64,000 nucleotides of DNA from Gemmataceae bacterium (GTDB taxonomy: Bacteria; Planctomycetota; Planctomycetia; Gemmatales; Gemmataceae): NCBI GenBank assembly GCA_022842245.1, contig JALHPZ010000007.1, positions 131,378-195,377 on the forward strand, read 5' to 3'. The translations under genes were made by a program, and so were the position numbers. Below are positions 1-9,065 of this stretch, one piece after another. Below the pieces are notes generated by a model, which was not told the origin of the DNA, did no database searches, and saw only the letters and a program-made list of their open reading frames with translations. Within the stretch, counting starts at the first letter, position 1; each line of letters begins with the position of its first letter.

Positions 1-1
1 T

Positions 2-817
2 CGCGTCTTTGTTTCCGACCTCTATTCGGGCGGCGGCGTCTGGCTGACTTACGAAGAATATGCCCTCAAACGGCTGCCGGTCTACATCCAGTTTCCGGGG
101 CCGTCGCACGCGTTCGGCGTGAAATCCGCCGCCTTGGGGGCCGAGGCGTGGCTGATGCTCAGCAACGAACCCGGTGCCCGGAAATTCCGCGACGACTATG
201 CCTTTCTCCGCTTCTCCCGATGGGTGGTCTTTGGCTTGTTCCTCGCCTTCGCGATGCCGTTGTTCAATCTGGCTTATGCGTCCGGAGCGCTGGGCTTGGA
301 GCACGAGGGCCGTACGCTGTTGTGGCTCTCGACTCGCCCGATGCCCCGCGGCAGCATCTACCTGGCGAAGTTCCTCGGGGTCCTCCCGTGGTGTCTGGCC
401 GTCTCTCTGGCGGGTTTTGCCGCGGTCTGCTTTGCCGGGGGCGAGTTGGGGGCGGTTGCCTTTCGAGTCTACTGGCCGGCCGTCGCGGCGGGAACGGTTG
501 GACTCGCGGCCCTCTTTCACCTCATCGGGGCGATCTTCCGTCGTCCGGCGGTCGTCGGCCTCGTTTACGTATTCTTCTTCGAGACTCTCGTGGCGAACCT
601 GCCCGGCAGTTTGAAAAGGCTCAGCCTCAACTACTACGTACGCTCGCTCATGTACGACGGCGCATCGTCCATCGCGTTCGTACCCACCGAGACGCTCGAT
701 GTCTATGAACCGGTGAGCGCGCCCACGGCGTGGATCGTGTTGCTGATGGCGTCGGTGGCGCTGACGTTGTTCGGAATGTGGTTCTTCGCGCGGCAGGAGC
801 CGCGCGAAGAACTGTAG
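2..817 (+). CDS. ABC-2 type transporter permease, N-terminus outside window
   Basis: The reading frame is open through the left edge of the window, so the true start lies outside; 271 residues are visible and a GTG at 119 is only an internal in-frame codon. The visible part has about five hydrophobic membrane segments, for example around FGLFLAFAMPLFNLAYA and near the C-terminus AWIVLLMASVALTLFG. The segment LLWLSTRPMPRGSIYLAKFL between segments is typical of ABC-2 permeases. The likely role is the membrane subunit of an inner-membrane exporter; its ATPase is presumably upstream. The gene ends one base before the convergent DUF1080 gene. The substrate cannot be read from the sequence. Confidence 0.7.
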   Translation, partial: RVFVSDLYSGGGVWLTYEEYALKRLPVYIQFPGPSHAFGVKSAALGAEAWLMLSNEPGARKFRDDYAFLRFSRWVVFGLFLAFAMPLFNLAYASGALGLEHEGRTLLWLSTRPMPRGSIYLAKFLGVLPWCLAVSLAGFAAVCFAGGELGAVAFRVYWPAVAAGTVGLAALFHLIGAIFRRPAVVGLVYVFFFETLVANLPGSLKRLSLNYYVRSLMYDGASSIAFVPTETLDVYEPVSAPTAWIVLLMASVALTLFGMWFFARQEPREEL

Positions 818-818
818 A

Positions 819-1589
819 TTACTTCTTCAATTCCTTCACGCGGATGTTGCGGTAGCGCACGAACTGCTTCGTGTAATCGCCGCCGCCGTGGACCTGCAGC
901 GCGATGCCCCCTGTGTCGGCCAGACGCTTTTCGGTGTCGGTATACTCCGTAAACTTCACGCCCTTGATCCATGTGGTGATGGTCGGTGGGTTCCCGACGA
1001 TGCGGGCGCGGAGTTCGTTCCACTCGCCGTGCTTCCAAAACATCTTCCACTGTTCGGACGTGACGGGGCACTTGAAGCCGGCGTCGGTTTGCTTGCTCGG
1101 GACGACGATCTCGTTCACGTCCTTGCCGAAGTCGAAGTTGCGGACGTGGGGCTTGCCGCCGATCCCCTCGCCGTACAACCCCATGAGATTCCCGCCCTTG
1201 TGGTAGTCGATCATGGCCTGATAGCACTTGCCGGTGTCGGTACTGCGGAGGAACAGGCCGCTGTCGGGGCCGTCATCATTCTTCATTTCGAGAACGACTT
1301 CGAAGTCGCCGTATTGCTTCTCGGTGATGACGATGCCGCCATTACCGGGCACGTCCTGGCTGCCAACGATCGCGCCGTCCTCCACGACCCATTTGCCGCC
1401 GGATTGGTTTTTGCTCGTTCGGCTGTGGCCACTCTTTGCGGAGACTGTCCAGCCCTTCAGATCCTTGCCGTTGAAGATGGTCTCGAAACCATCGTTCGAG
1501 AATGATTCGGGCTTGGGCAGGTCGGCGGCCGGAAGGATCGCGACGACGGCCACGAGGCCGAGAAGACCGAGGGGAAGCGAGCGCATCAT
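819..1589 (-). CDS. Secreted DUF1080 (3-keto-disaccharide hydrolase-like) protein
   Basis: This 256-residue protein begins MMRSLPLGLLGLVAVVAILP, a clear signal peptide. The mature part opens with FETIFNGKDLKGW, the hallmark of the DUF1080 family, a concanavalin/laminarinase-like beta-sandwich that is very numerous in planctomycetes. Later stretches (GGIVITEKQYGDFEVVLEMK and GLFLRSTDTGK) fit the same fold. Members are called 3-keto-glycoside hydrolases, but substrate and catalysis are not established for most of them. The frame stays open upstream to 1766, but that extension overlaps the neighbouring gene and lacks a signal peptide, so the ATG at 1589 (or 1586) was chosen. It lies 23 bases downstream of the zinc-ribbon gene and may share its transcript. 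Confidence 0.8.
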   Translation of the reverse strand: MMRSLPLGLLGLVAVVAILPAADLPKPESFSNDGFETIFNGKDLKGWTVSAKSGHSRTSKNQSGGKWVVEDGAIVGSQDVPGNGGIVITEKQYGDFEVVLEMKNDDGPDSGLFLRSTDTGKCYQAMIDYHKGGNLMGLYGEGIGGKPHVRNFDFGKDVNEIVVPSKQTDAGFKCPVTSEQWKMFWKHGEWNELRARIVGNPPTITTWIKGVKFTEYTDTEKRLADTGGIALQVHGGGDYTKQFVRYRNIRVKELKK

Positions 1590-1612
1590 GTGAATGACCA
1601 GTTGGGGAGGGA

Positions 1613-3541
1613 TCAGCGTTTTTCGTTGTCCTGCAGGCCCAGTAGGGCACCGACCTGACCGAACGGCGCAATGACCGCCCGGGGCCATGTCTTGCCGTAG
1701 GTCGCGCTCAGGTTGCGGTCGCGGGTGCGCGCCGCGTTGTGTCGGGCGAGGGCGAGCCGGCCCCACGCCGGGCCGAGCTTGAGTTTCTTCGGATCGAGAT
1801 CGTCCGGGATCGGGGCATCATCGTCCTTGGCGGCCTGACCGCGATCGAAAGCGAAGCGGTTGCGTAGGACTTCGGCTTTGGCGTAGGCCTTCAGGTGTTC
1901 GTCGAGGATCGATTTGACGAACTCGTCCGCTTTCTCCGCCGCACCGGACCTCGCGGCGTAGCGCGCCAATCGCAGAAGCGCACTGCCGGAGAGTGAGGAA
2001 TTCGGATCGCGCCGCGCGGCTTCGTCGCGCACGGCGCGTTCGGCCATTTCGATGAACAGGCCCGGTGGATCGGACCATTCCGCAGCGAGCGCCAACGCCT
2101 TGAGGCGAGGGTCGGTCTTGCCGGGCCGGTTCAGAAGGGCAGTCAGTTCCGCCTCGTTCTTCCGAATCAGGTGAATGGCGGTATAGGCCCAACGGGTCGC
2201 TTCCGTTGGTTCGCTCGCGCCGGGAGCGGGGACGACGGCCGGGACTCCCTTGATTTCGAGGATCGTCCAGAGCGCGTGCGCCGACGCGGGGGTCGGCGCA
2301 GGCGGCGGATTCGGCGCGGCGAGTTGGGCCTTCAACTTCTCCGCGATGTCCTTCGCCAGTTCGTTCTGCTTGGCCCGAAGACATTCCAGACCGACCTGGG
2401 CCTCGGCTTCCGGGAGTTCGGTCTCGGCAAACAACGCTGGCAACGCCGAGCGGATCACCTCGACCTGATCGCGCGCAAGCAGTTCCCGCGTCAGTCGGCG
2501 CGTCAGGGCGGCGCGGGTGTCGAAGTCGGCGCGGGTGTCTCGTAAGCCCGACAAGACTCGCCGAAGCTGGCCCTGCACGCCTTCCAGTTCCGCGGGGTTG
2601 GGCTTCACGCTCGCCCGGGCCTGCGGCGGTTGCGGCAACCAGTGGATACGTCGCTTTTCCATCACGTCTTCACCGGTCCCCCCCAGCAACAGTACGGCGA
2701 GCGCCAGTTCGCCGAACAGATGTTCCCGGTCGGTCGTCCGCGGCGCGGCGGCCAGGTTCGCCAAGGCTCCGGTGAAGTACTCAATCGCCTTGTCCCGATC
2801 CTTCTGGTCCTTCCCCTGCCGGGCTTCGTATTCTCCCAGCGAGATCCGCAGGGCGGCACCGTAGAGCGGCAGCGGCTTGAGTTCCTCCGCGTCGAGCGTC
2901 GTCTGCCAGTCGACGACTGCCCGCTCCTCCCGTTCCTCCGTCCGCGATTTGAAGTAGAAGACCAGACCGATCGCCAGCGCGAGGACCGGCACGCCGATGA
3001 TTGCGGCCCATTTGACGTAGATCGACGTCGGCAGCGGTTCGAGATCTTCCTTGATCACGCCCGTCGCGCGGAGCGTTTCGCCCGACACGAGCTTGTTGTC
3101 CCGGGCACTGGTCACATCCGAGAGGACTTCCGTCTTCGCGCCTTCGGGGGCCTGGCGTTCGCGCCAGCCGCCTTTCTTTCCTTTGTCCTGCAGGGGTACT
3201 TTCTGTCGGTGCTTGCAGTCGGGGCACAGAACGTTCTTGCCCTGCATCGTCCACGCCACCGTCCAGGCGTGTTCGCACATCGCGCACACCATCGCGATCG
3301 TCTTCTGATCCTCCGGGATATCTTCGGGGTCGTCGTTGAGCGCGGCGGCGGCCAGTTCCTCCGCGTCGAGTTTCGGGGCCGCTTTTGGGGGAGGCGGCGC
3401 GGGAAACGCACCGTTCACGGAGGATTCGACGGTGAAGAGCTTGCGGCAGTCTTTGTTCGCGCAGGTGACCTTCTTGCCCAACAGTTCATCCTTGAGCCGG
3501 TAGCCTTTGTCGCAGAACGGGCATTTGGCGTCGATCGCCAT
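1613..3541 (-). CDS. Double zinc-ribbon membrane protein with helical C-terminal region
   Basis: This is a 642-residue protein of unknown function. It has two treble-clef or zinc-ribbon-like knuckles: Cys7/Cys10 with Cys27/Cys32, and Cys86/Cys89 with Cys106/Cys109. A single membrane segment follows at about residues 176-198 (WAAIIGVPVLALAIGLVFYF). The remaining 440 residues are Ala/Leu/Glu-rich and helical, resembling degenerate TPR/HEAT-type repeats, and would lie on the far side of the membrane. The start is the ATG at 3541 because the Cys motif begins straight after it; the upstream extension has no such character. It follows the 1277-residue repeat protein on the same strand, separated by a terminator, so it probably has its own promoter. 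Confidence 0.65.
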   Translation of the reverse strand: MAIDAKCPFCDKGYRLKDELLGKKVTCANKDCRKLFTVESSVNGAFPAPPPPKAAPKLDAEELAAAALNDDPEDIPEDQKTIAMVCAMCEHAWTVAWTMQGKNVLCPDCKHRQKVPLQDKGKKGGWRERQAPEGAKTEVLSDVTSARDNKLVSGETLRATGVIKEDLEPLPTSIYVKWAAIIGVPVLALAIGLVFYFKSRTEEREERAVVDWQTTLDAEELKPLPLYGAALRISLGEYEARQGKDQKDRDKAIEYFTGALANLAAAPRTTDREHLFGELALAVLLLGGTGEDVMEKRRIHWLPQPPQARASVKPNPAELEGVQGQLRRVLSGLRDTRADFDTRAALTRRLTRELLARDQVEVIRSALPALFAETELPEAEAQVGLECLRAKQNELAKDIAEKLKAQLAAPNPPPAPTPASAHALWTILEIKGVPAVVPAPGASEPTEATRWAYTAIHLIRKNEAELTALLNRPGKTDPRLKALALAAEWSDPPGLFIEMAERAVRDEAARRDPNSSLSGSALLRLARYAARSGAAEKADEFVKSILDEHLKAYAKAEVLRNRFAFDRGQAAKDDDAPIPDDLDPKKLKLGPAWGRLALARHNAARTRDRNLSATYGKTWPRAVIAPFGQVGALLGLQDNEKR

Positions 3542-3615
3542 GGAGAGCGCACCTGAGCAGACGGGAGCCGGCGAGTTGCATTGATTATCGGGGCCGGACG
3601 GCACGGCGGCAATCA

Positions 3616-3655
3616 AACAAAAACGGGAGCCGCCCACAGATGGAAACGGCTCCCG
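3616..3655 (-). terminator. Rho-independent terminator of the large repeat protein gene
   Basis: A perfect 9-bp inverted repeat (CGGGAGCCG at 3624-3632 and CGGCTCCCG at 3647-3655) has a 14-base loop. Read on the minus strand it is followed by TTTTTGTTTGATT. It lies 22 bases after the stop codon of the 3677-7510 gene, where an intrinsic terminator is expected. Confidence 0.75.
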
Positions 3656-3676
3656 AGTGGATGGCGTTGGTGGAAC

Positions 3677-6600
3677 TCAAGGGCGGGCGGCTTCGAGCGC
3701 CAGTCGAGCAGGTCCTTGGATCCGCTCGAGCGCGGCCGCCACACTTCGACGGCCCGGCTTGGCCCGGCTTTCCCACTCGGCGCCGGTCTTGAAGTCGTTC
3801 GCGGCGTCCGACGATTGGCCTTGGGCATACTTGCTCAGGCCCAGGAAATACCAGTATCGGGCGTCGGCGGGGTCGGCTTTCGCGGCTTCCGCAAAAGCCT
3901 TTTCGGCATCGGCGTATCGGCCGGCGAAGTAGGCCGTCGTTCCACGGTCATAGGCCGCGGCCGATTGCTCTGCCTTGGCCGTCGCCAGATCGCTCAACGG
4001 CACCACCGCGCCGGCGCGTGCGCTGGCCAGATCCTTTTCGAACTGTTCGAGGCGCTGTGCCAGCTTCGCTTCGAATTGTTTCGCGTCGTCCGCGCGGGCC
4101 AACTTTTCTTTCTGAAGATCCAGATCGGCGGTCTTCTTCTGCTCGGTCAACATCGCCTGCGCCATCGCCACTTTCGCATCCGCATCCTTCGTCGCGGCGG
4201 CGACCGCTTTCTTGACTTCGTCCACGATCCGCTTGTCGGCCTGATCCACCTTCGCTTGGAGATCCGCCATCGCCTTCTGGCTTGCGGTCTTGGCGTCCGC
4301 GAGTTGTTTTTCCGCGTCCTTTTTCGCCGTGGTGAGGTCGCCCAAGGCCGTCGCGAGCTTTTTGTCCGCATCGTCCTTCTGCTTCTTCATCAAGTCGCGG
4401 GTGTCGGTGAGTTCCTTCGCCAATTTCGCCAGTTCGCCCTCGCCGGTAATCAGATTCGCCTTCTTGACGGCGTCGGGAAGGGCGGCCAGCGCCTTCTCGC
4501 GGTCGGCCTTGTCGTCGATCAGCTTGGCGGCCTTGAACTTCTCCAGAATCGGATCGAGCGTCGCATCCACGGCCTTGAGTTTCGCCGTCGCGGCGTCCGC
4601 GGCGAGTTTCGCGGCATCCAGCAATTTGCCCTTGTCCTCCGCCTCCTTCTTCGCGTTCGTGGCGTCGGCCAGCAACTTGGCCGCGTCGTCGGTCGCCTTC
4701 TTCACGTCGCCCAGCAGGGCGGTCTTTTCCTCCAGGAGTTTCTTCGCAGCCATCTCCGCGGCGGTCGTTTTGGACTTCTCAGTCGCGACATCAGCTTCAA
4801 GTTTCTTCTTCTCGTCGCTGAGGGCCTTCGCGGCGGACTCTGCAACGGCCCGCTGGGCTTCCGCTTCGGACTTGGCATCGGTTGCGAGCTTTTCCGTCGC
4901 CGCGAACTTCGACTGCAATTCGTTGAGTTTCGTCTGCAGTTCCGCGGAGGCTTTGCCGTCACCCCCGCCGCCGCTTCCGCCGCTGCTGGCGAGGAACATG
5001 CCGCCCGCGCCAATCCCGAGGCCGGCCACCAAGCTCAGGGCCGTAGCAAGCAAAGGACTGCGGGACTTGCCGGGCTTAGGTTCGGCATCGAGATCGAGGT
5101 CCGGGCGCGAAGTCGGCCGCGGAGTGATCGTTTTCCGCGGGACCGTCGGCGTCGGCGAGGGCTCGCTTGCGCTCGACAGTTCCGAACGTCGGGATTCTTC
5201 CAGGGACGCCTGCATGCCCAGCCGGTCCGTGACTTTGGCCGCATCGGCGGACCAGTCGATCATGCCGCTATCCGCCGTCGCGTCTTTCGGCATGGTCACA
5301 TCGAAGACCGATTCCTCCAGGTCAGCGCCGTGCGGTTCGTCGGGCCTTCCGCCAAGCACGGCGGAGCGGCCGGTCGATTGCGGGATCGACGCGCTGTCCG
5401 AAGACCCCATCAACGGAATTTCATCCAGGTCCACATGACCCGTGTTCTGCGCGGCCACGTCCATCTTGTTGAAAATGCTCGACGGCTGACCGGAATCGAC
5501 TGCCGGATCGGCCGAGAGCGCATCGGGATCCGCGAGGTTGACGCTCGACGATTGCGGACCCGAAAGCGAACGCTCGGCCATCGAGCGATCACCCAGAATG
5601 TTCGAGTCCGACGGCGACATCCCGGGGAGGTAGTTGAAGTCCGGCTTGCCGTCGTCCTCTTCCAGTTGCCGGGCCAGTTCGGCTTCCAGGGCTTCGCTGC
5701 TGCCGTCGTCATCGAACGCCGGCACGCTCTCGACCCGCAACGGCTCGGCCGGCGGTTGAATCGCCGGCACCGGCGTGCGACGGGCGCCATCCAGCGTTCC
5801 ACTCGTATCCATCACTTCGATAGACGACGATCGAGCGTCGGTCGGGGTCGCCGGCGGCAGCGCGAAGTTGATCGCGCCGGACTGCGAGCCGAGCGACTTG
5901 CCGAGATTCAATTCGCCAGTGACTTCCAGGCCGGGCGGTGCGAGGTCGACACGCCCTAGGTCGGCGGGCTGGGCGGGTCGATCGACCAGCAGGTTCGAGT
6001 CGCCGGGAAGAAGTGCGGGAATACCGGAGGGCGGAGCGAAGGCGCCGCTGAAGATGCCGGAGCCGGTAGCGGTCGGCGCCAGAGGCTTCGTGGCGGTGGA
6101 AAAGATGTCGGACGCGCCCTCGTTTTTTTCCGGGGGAAGCTCGATATCTGCGCTGGATGCTTTAAAATCGGAGGTTGGCTCGAGTCCCACTGGTGCGGCC
6201 GGAGGAGCGATCGGACCCGAAAGCCAGCCCGACGCCGGCGCGACCGGGGCGATCTGTTCGGGTAGGACTTCGAAGTTGGTGGCCGAGAGCGAGGCCGGCA
6301 TCGGTGCCGCCGGCTTGGGTGGCTCAGCCTTGGCGGGCGGTTTCGCCGGCGTGGCCGGCTTCTCCAACTTGGCTTCCAAACCTCGGCCGGGCCGGTTCGC
6401 GGCGCCGAACACGTCCGTGCCTTCCGCGGTGGGAGGCAGATCGATCTCGCCGACCGATGGCAGTCGCATATCGCTCGACGACGGATGCCAGCTGCCCTTC
6501 GGTTGGGTCGGGGGTAGTTCGGGTGCGCTGGGGAATTCGAACGAGGGGGTCGCTGGTGTCGCGGGGGACTTGGGTTCCTCGCTGCGCGCGATCGGTTTCG

Positions 6601-7510
6601 GTTTCGGCAACTCGACGCGGACCGCACCCGGTCCGGCACCGGGCCGCGACGCTTTGCTGAACACATCCGCGCTGCTCGTCTCTTCCGGCGGCAGATCGAT
6701 GTTCGCCATCGAAGGGACGCCGATGTTTCCCGACGACGGGTGCCAACTGTCGGGGTGCGCCGGCACCGCCGGTTTGGGAGTTGATGGTTTCGGTTCGGTC
6801 TTCGCGGCGGGCGGTTGCAGTTTCGAACCGGGCAGGTCCAGTTCGGCCCATGTGGCGTTCATATTGCCGACGGATGGTACCGAAGGCATTCGGGATTTGG
6901 AGTCGCCCGCTGGCGGGACATCGGGCAGTTTCGTGGAATCCAGGACCCAGCCCGATCCCGGCGCGGTGGGCTTCAACGGGCCGCCGATGGCGTCTTCGGC
7001 GGTTGCAGCCGGTTCATCGATCGTCTGCATAACCGAGCGGCGGACGGCCGAAGTGCTGGGGCCGGCCAGCGCTTTCATGTCCACTTCGGGTTCCGAGCCG
7101 AGATCAACCTCATCCTGACTGAGGTTCACGCCTTCGGGCGCCTTGCCGGCCGCGACCGGCAATTTAATGCTCGAGAGGCCGGATTTCAACTTTCCACTCA
7201 GAGGGCCGGATGAAGGCAGTTCGTCGGCGAGAACCACCGAATCGTCCGGATCGGTGAACAGCATCGTCGATTGCGGTACCGGGATGTTGCCGACGTTGTC
7301 GTCCTCCAACTCGATCATGTCAGTGGCCTGGTCGTCCGTTTTCGATCCGGTGTCCGCCGGCGAATCGGGCAGATCTTTCTTGATGGGCGGCGGGGTGATT
7401 TGCAACCAATCGTCGGTGCGCAGGAATTCGGGTAATTCGGCCTTGGATTTTGGATCGTTAGGATTCGGTTTGTTCGGTCCCTTGCGATCGTTGGGGTTCT
7501 TCTTGGCCAT
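3677..7510 (-). CDS. Large repeat, membrane, coiled-coil and TPR protein
   Basis: This 1277-residue protein was not recognised as a named family. The first ~810 residues are Pro/Ser/Gly-rich and probably disordered, with a recurring motif of the type HPSSGNIGVPS..IDLPP or S..D(I/M).LP.. at about residues 215, 253, 338 and 447, each followed by a short DVF/DIF segment. One membrane segment lies near 817-840 (LLATALSLVAGLGIGAGGMF), then a Gly-rich linker, then ~330 residues of Ala/Lys/Glu-rich coiled coil. The end (about 1190-1277) has a TPR-like pair, with YFAGRYADAEKAF and YWYFLGLSKYAQG. The start at 7510 is supported by an upstream GGGAG. A scaffold linking cytoplasm and envelope is inferred only. 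Confidence 0.7.
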   Translation of the reverse strand: MAKKNPNDRKGPNKPNPNDPKSKAELPEFLRTDDWLQITPPPIKKDLPDSPADTGSKTDDQATDMIELEDDNVGNIPVPQSTMLFTDPDDSVVLADELPSSGPLSGKLKSGLSSIKLPVAAGKAPEGVNLSQDEVDLGSEPEVDMKALAGPSTSAVRRSVMQTIDEPAATAEDAIGGPLKPTAPGSGWVLDSTKLPDVPPAGDSKSRMPSVPSVGNMNATWAELDLPGSKLQPPAAKTEPKPSTPKPAVPAHPDSWHPSSGNIGVPSMANIDLPPEETSSADVFSKASRPGAGPGAVRVELPKPKPIARSEEPKSPATPATPSFEFPSAPELPPTQPKGSWHPSSSDMRLPSVGEIDLPPTAEGTDVFGAANRPGRGLEAKLEKPATPAKPPAKAEPPKPAAPMPASLSATNFEVLPEQIAPVAPASGWLSGPIAPPAAPVGLEPTSDFKASSADIELPPEKNEGASDIFSTATKPLAPTATGSGIFSGAFAPPSGIPALLPGDSNLLVDRPAQPADLGRVDLAPPGLEVTGELNLGKSLGSQSGAINFALPPATPTDARSSSIEVMDTSGTLDGARRTPVPAIQPPAEPLRVESVPAFDDDGSSEALEAELARQLEEDDGKPDFNYLPGMSPSDSNILGDRSMAERSLSGPQSSSVNLADPDALSADPAVDSGQPSSIFNKMDVAAQNTGHVDLDEIPLMGSSDSASIPQSTGRSAVLGGRPDEPHGADLEESVFDVTMPKDATADSGMIDWSADAAKVTDRLGMQASLEESRRSELSSASEPSPTPTVPRKTITPRPTSRPDLDLDAEPKPGKSRSPLLATALSLVAGLGIGAGGMFLASSGGSGGGGDGKASAELQTKLNELQSKFAATEKLATDAKSEAEAQRAVAESAAKALSDEKKKLEADVATEKSKTTAAEMAAKKLLEEKTALLGDVKKATDDAAKLLADATNAKKEAEDKGKLLDAAKLAADAATAKLKAVDATLDPILEKFKAAKLIDDKADREKALAALPDAVKKANLITGEGELAKLAKELTDTRDLMKKQKDDADKKLATALGDLTTAKKDAEKQLADAKTASQKAMADLQAKVDQADKRIVDEVKKAVAAATKDADAKVAMAQAMLTEQKKTADLDLQKEKLARADDAKQFEAKLAQRLEQFEKDLASARAGAVVPLSDLATAKAEQSAAAYDRGTTAYFAGRYADAEKAFAEAAKADPADARYWYFLGLSKYAQGQSSDAANDFKTGAEWESRAKPGRRSVAAALERIQGPARLALEAARP

Positions 7511-8093
7511 CGAACCGTCTCCCGAGTAAATCCCGTCGGAAATGCTTATTGGGCGTAGATCGCCCCCCGCGCAAACAGTGTAATCGGTTTGTTCTCCGTC
7601 AAAAGCCCAATCGTAAGAATTCCCAGATTTCCAATTCGATGCCTCTCCACCGGTCCGCACGACCGGAACCGGACACCAATCTGTTGCAAGACATCGGGAA
7701 AGTTTGCTGATACGGTCGGGATTTTTGCCAAAGCGGCGGGATGTTTCTGCGCAGATTCGGTGCAGGCTGTCCCGTACCGTGATGTTGATGGACAAACTCT
7801 TCAAATAGGCCTTATCGAAAGACGTCCGGAAGAACTCGTCGGTCGAATGTCGAAAACAACACGGAATCAAGTGGTTTTCATGAAACGATCCTTCGGCTTT
7901 CAATCGCTGGCCCGCGTGAATTCCGCGAGTCGGTCACCGGGTTCAGGAAAGAAAGAAATTGAAAAATCCCCTCTGGCACCGACTTTGCGAATGGAATCCC
8001 ACGTTGGAGGAATGGCCCGAAAATATGAGCTGTTTTCGAGTTTTATTCCGACCAACACTTCCGTTTCGCTTCCGTCTTACCCCCGCGATTCCT
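7511..8093. promoter_or_regulatory. Divergent intergenic region, no convincing gene
   Basis: About 580 bases separate the divergent genes at 7510 (minus) and 8094 (plus). The stretch is less GC-rich than its surroundings. Short open frames cross it on both strands (for example 7546-7731 minus), but none shows a GC-rich third codon position, a recognisable domain or a good ribosome site. It presumably holds the promoters for both flanking genes; no specific operator was identified. Confidence 0.4.
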
Positions 8094-8330
8094 ATGATTG
8101 CCACCGCAATGGTCGCACCGACTCCTGCTCCGCCGGCGGCGCTGGAATGCAACCGCTCCGATCAGGAAGTCGTCGAGTTGCCCTTGCTGCTGCCCCGGTG
8201 GCAGGCCGAGGTCCTTGAAGCCGCCGCGACTCGCCGTGGCATGACCACGGGGCAGATCCTGCGGCGCGTCATCGGCGACCTGTTTGGCGGAGCGCCCGGC
8301 AGCCCGGAGGCCTCCACGAACGGTCGCTAA
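8094..8330 (+). CDS. Small ribbon-helix-helix-like protein
   Basis: This 78-residue protein has a central stretch, VELPLLLPRWQAEVLEAAA followed by RRGMTTGQILRRVIGDL, with the pattern of a short strand, two helices and a G-x-T turn. That pattern is typical of ribbon-helix-helix (CopG/Arc-like) DNA-binding proteins. If so, it would dimerise and bind DNA; the resemblance is judged by eye. The start could be the ATG at 8094 or 8109. The frame extends up to 7959, but that part is low-quality coding. The gene lies 12 bases before the hydrolase-like gene and could be co-transcribed with it. Confidence 0.55.
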   Translation: MIATAMVAPTPAPPAALECNRSDQEVVELPLLLPRWQAEVLEAAATRRGMTTGQILRRVIGDLFGGAPGSPEASTNGR

Positions 8331-8342
8331 TCGAACCGATCC

Positions 8343-8978
8343 ATGGGCCGAATCCCAATCCCGTCGACGGTCCCGCCAAACGCTCGCCCCCGCGTTCTCT
8401 TCCTCCACGATCATCACGAACGAACTCTCGCGGATTCCGATCCGCTCGCCCTCGAACTGCGGTCTCGTGGTCTTTCAATCCATTGCCCAAACGGCGGATC
8501 CACCTGGTGGCTGGATCGGATCGTGCCGGAATACGATACCGCGTGGTCCGCGGAATCGATCGTCGTGGGCTGGTTGCGCGAACAGTCGTGTCCCGTTGCA
8601 GCACTCGGAGGCGAGGCGGCCTTTCGAATCGCGTTCCGTTATCCACACCTCATCCCGGTGGTGGCCGGTTGGGATTGTGCCTTCGATTTCCATGAACTGA
8701 TCGGTCGCGGGACCACACTCGATCGCCATTTCGAACGGAAGGAACAGGCACGGCAGCTCACCGCCATCCTGCAAATCCGTGCGAACGATCCGCCGCGGGC
8801 CATCTGGTTCGGTTGTCCCCCGGAATCGGAGAATTATCGCGGCCACGATCGTTTGCACGAGAAACTCGCCGCCGTTGGCGTCGCGCACGAATTCGTCGTC
8901 GCGGAAGAGTGTCCGGTCGGTGCGATAGCGGATTTTCTCCGGTCGGGGCTGGAACGGGAATCCCGTCGACTGCTGTGA
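8343..8978 (+). CDS. Alpha/beta-hydrolase-like protein, nucleophile apparently missing
   Basis: This 211-residue protein has the outline of a small esterase-type alpha/beta hydrolase: an N-terminal strand RVLFLHDHHE, then VAALGGEAAFRIAFRYPHLI at the position of the nucleophile elbow, then a late strand PPRAIWFGCPPES and a helix LHEKLAAVGVAHEF. In active members the elbow reads G-x-S-x-G followed by a helix; here the motif is L-G-G-E-A, so no serine is seen at the expected place. It may be an inactive homologue or use another nucleophile. The family call is tentative. It sits between the small RHH-like gene and pstS. Confidence 0.45.
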   Translation: MGRIPIPSTVPPNARPRVLFLHDHHERTLADSDPLALELRSRGLSIHCPNGGSTWWLDRIVPEYDTAWSAESIVVGWLREQSCPVAALGGEAAFRIAFRYPHLIPVVAGWDCAFDFHELIGRGTTLDRHFERKEQARQLTAILQIRANDPPRAIWFGCPPESENYRGHDRLHEKLAAVGVAHEFVVAEECPVGAIADFLRSGLERESRRLL

Positions 8979-9065
8979 GCCTTCACGAAACCTTCATCAT
9001 CCGCGCGCAGAACCTTCATCTGCGATTCATAGCTCATCTTGCATCGAATACTGCGGATCCACGCC

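Noticed and set aside
3581..5959. Very long plus-strand open frame opposite the repeat/coiled-coil gene
   Set aside because: It is antisense to a well-supported gene, is made of Arg/Leu/Gly-rich low-complexity sequence and has no domain; long shadow frames are normal in GC-rich DNA.
7546..7731. Minus-strand 61-codon frame upstream of the large repeat protein
   Set aside because: No GC bias at third positions and no signal or domain; more likely leader sequence.
8094..8978. Toxin-antitoxin pair (RHH-like protein plus downstream protein)
   Set aside because: The downstream protein looks like a hydrolase fold and not a known toxin family; spacing alone is not enough.
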